The notes under the pieces were generated by a model. The model saw nothing but the letters and a program-made list of their open reading frames with translations. It was not told the origin of the DNA and ran no database searches. The position numbers and the translations under genes were made by a program. A stretch of 5,235 nt of DNA from an uncultured Clostridia bacterium (GTDB lineage: Bacteria > Bacillota > Clostridia > Christensenellales > Pumilibacteraceae): contig CANDJX010000101.1 in the NCBI GenBank assembly GCA_947385185.1, positions 1 through 5,235 of the forward strand, in the 5' to 3' direction. Below are positions 5,192 through 5,235 of this stretch, piece after piece (the stretch's first letter is position 1; each line of letters opens with the position of its first letter).

Positions 5192-5235
5192 AGATCGGAA
5201 GAGCGTCGTGTAGGGAAAGAGTGTGCTTGTCAGTG
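5192..5235 (-). other. Sequencing adapter/primer, not genomic (reverse complement of the left end)
   Basis: AGATCGGAAGAGCGTCGTG and the following bases to 5224 are the reverse complement of the TruSeq read-1 adapter, and 5225-5235 is the reverse complement of the extra handle at the left end. The tsaE frame stays open through it, but those residues are not genomic. Confidence 0.97.

Noticed and set aside
1..5235. 44-bp terminal inverted repeats as ends of a transposon or linear replicon
   Set aside because: The repeats are library adapter sequence, and no transposase or replication gene is present.

Overview
The window is a single cloned or amplified genomic fragment (positions 46-5191) with sequencing-library adapter at both ends (1-45 and 5192-5235, inverted copies of each other). 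The genomic part looks like an uncultured Bacillota bacterium, probably of the class Clostridia. The order obgE, nadD, yqeK, rsfS is the Firmicutes arrangement (yqeJ-yqeK-yqeL in Bacillus subtilis), and an FMN riboswitch in front of a RibU transporter is also typical of that phylum. TGA is used as a normal stop twice, so this is not a mollicute code. I cannot place it more finely from sequence alone.

Every gene is on the + strand. Region 1 (46-4045) is a tightly packed operon: the C-terminal half of endonuclease III (nth), the ribosome-assembly GTPase ObgE, a single polypeptide joining NadD to a YqeK-type HD phosphohydrolase, the ribosome silencing factor RsfS, and a membrane PAP2-family phosphatase. 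Gaps are 11 and 4 nt and overlaps are 17 and 1 nt, so translation is probably coupled. The themes are DNA repair, ribosome assembly and silencing, NAD synthesis and dinucleotide clearance, and lipid phosphate turnover.

Region 2 (4042-4264) is regulatory. A TTGACA -35 box overlaps the PAP2 stop codon, an 18-bp near-perfect palindrome covers the -10 region, and a complete FMN riboswitch follows. It ends in a hairpin that buries the Shine-Dalgarno sequence of the next gene. An 8-nt stretch at the aptamer start is perfectly complementary to the 5' arm of that hairpin, giving a plausible two-state switch.

Region 3 (4265-5191) is one open frame. It encodes the riboflavin ECF transporter S component RibU and then, with no stop codon, runs in frame into TsaE, the ATPase of the tRNA t6A pathway. 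TsaE is cut off by the adapter. A good internal promoter (TTGCAA-17-TATAAT) lies just before the TsaE ATG and would start transcription at about that ATG. Whether this is a real fusion, a leaderless tsaE overlapped by an extended ribU, or a sequence error that removed a stop is the most interesting open question here.
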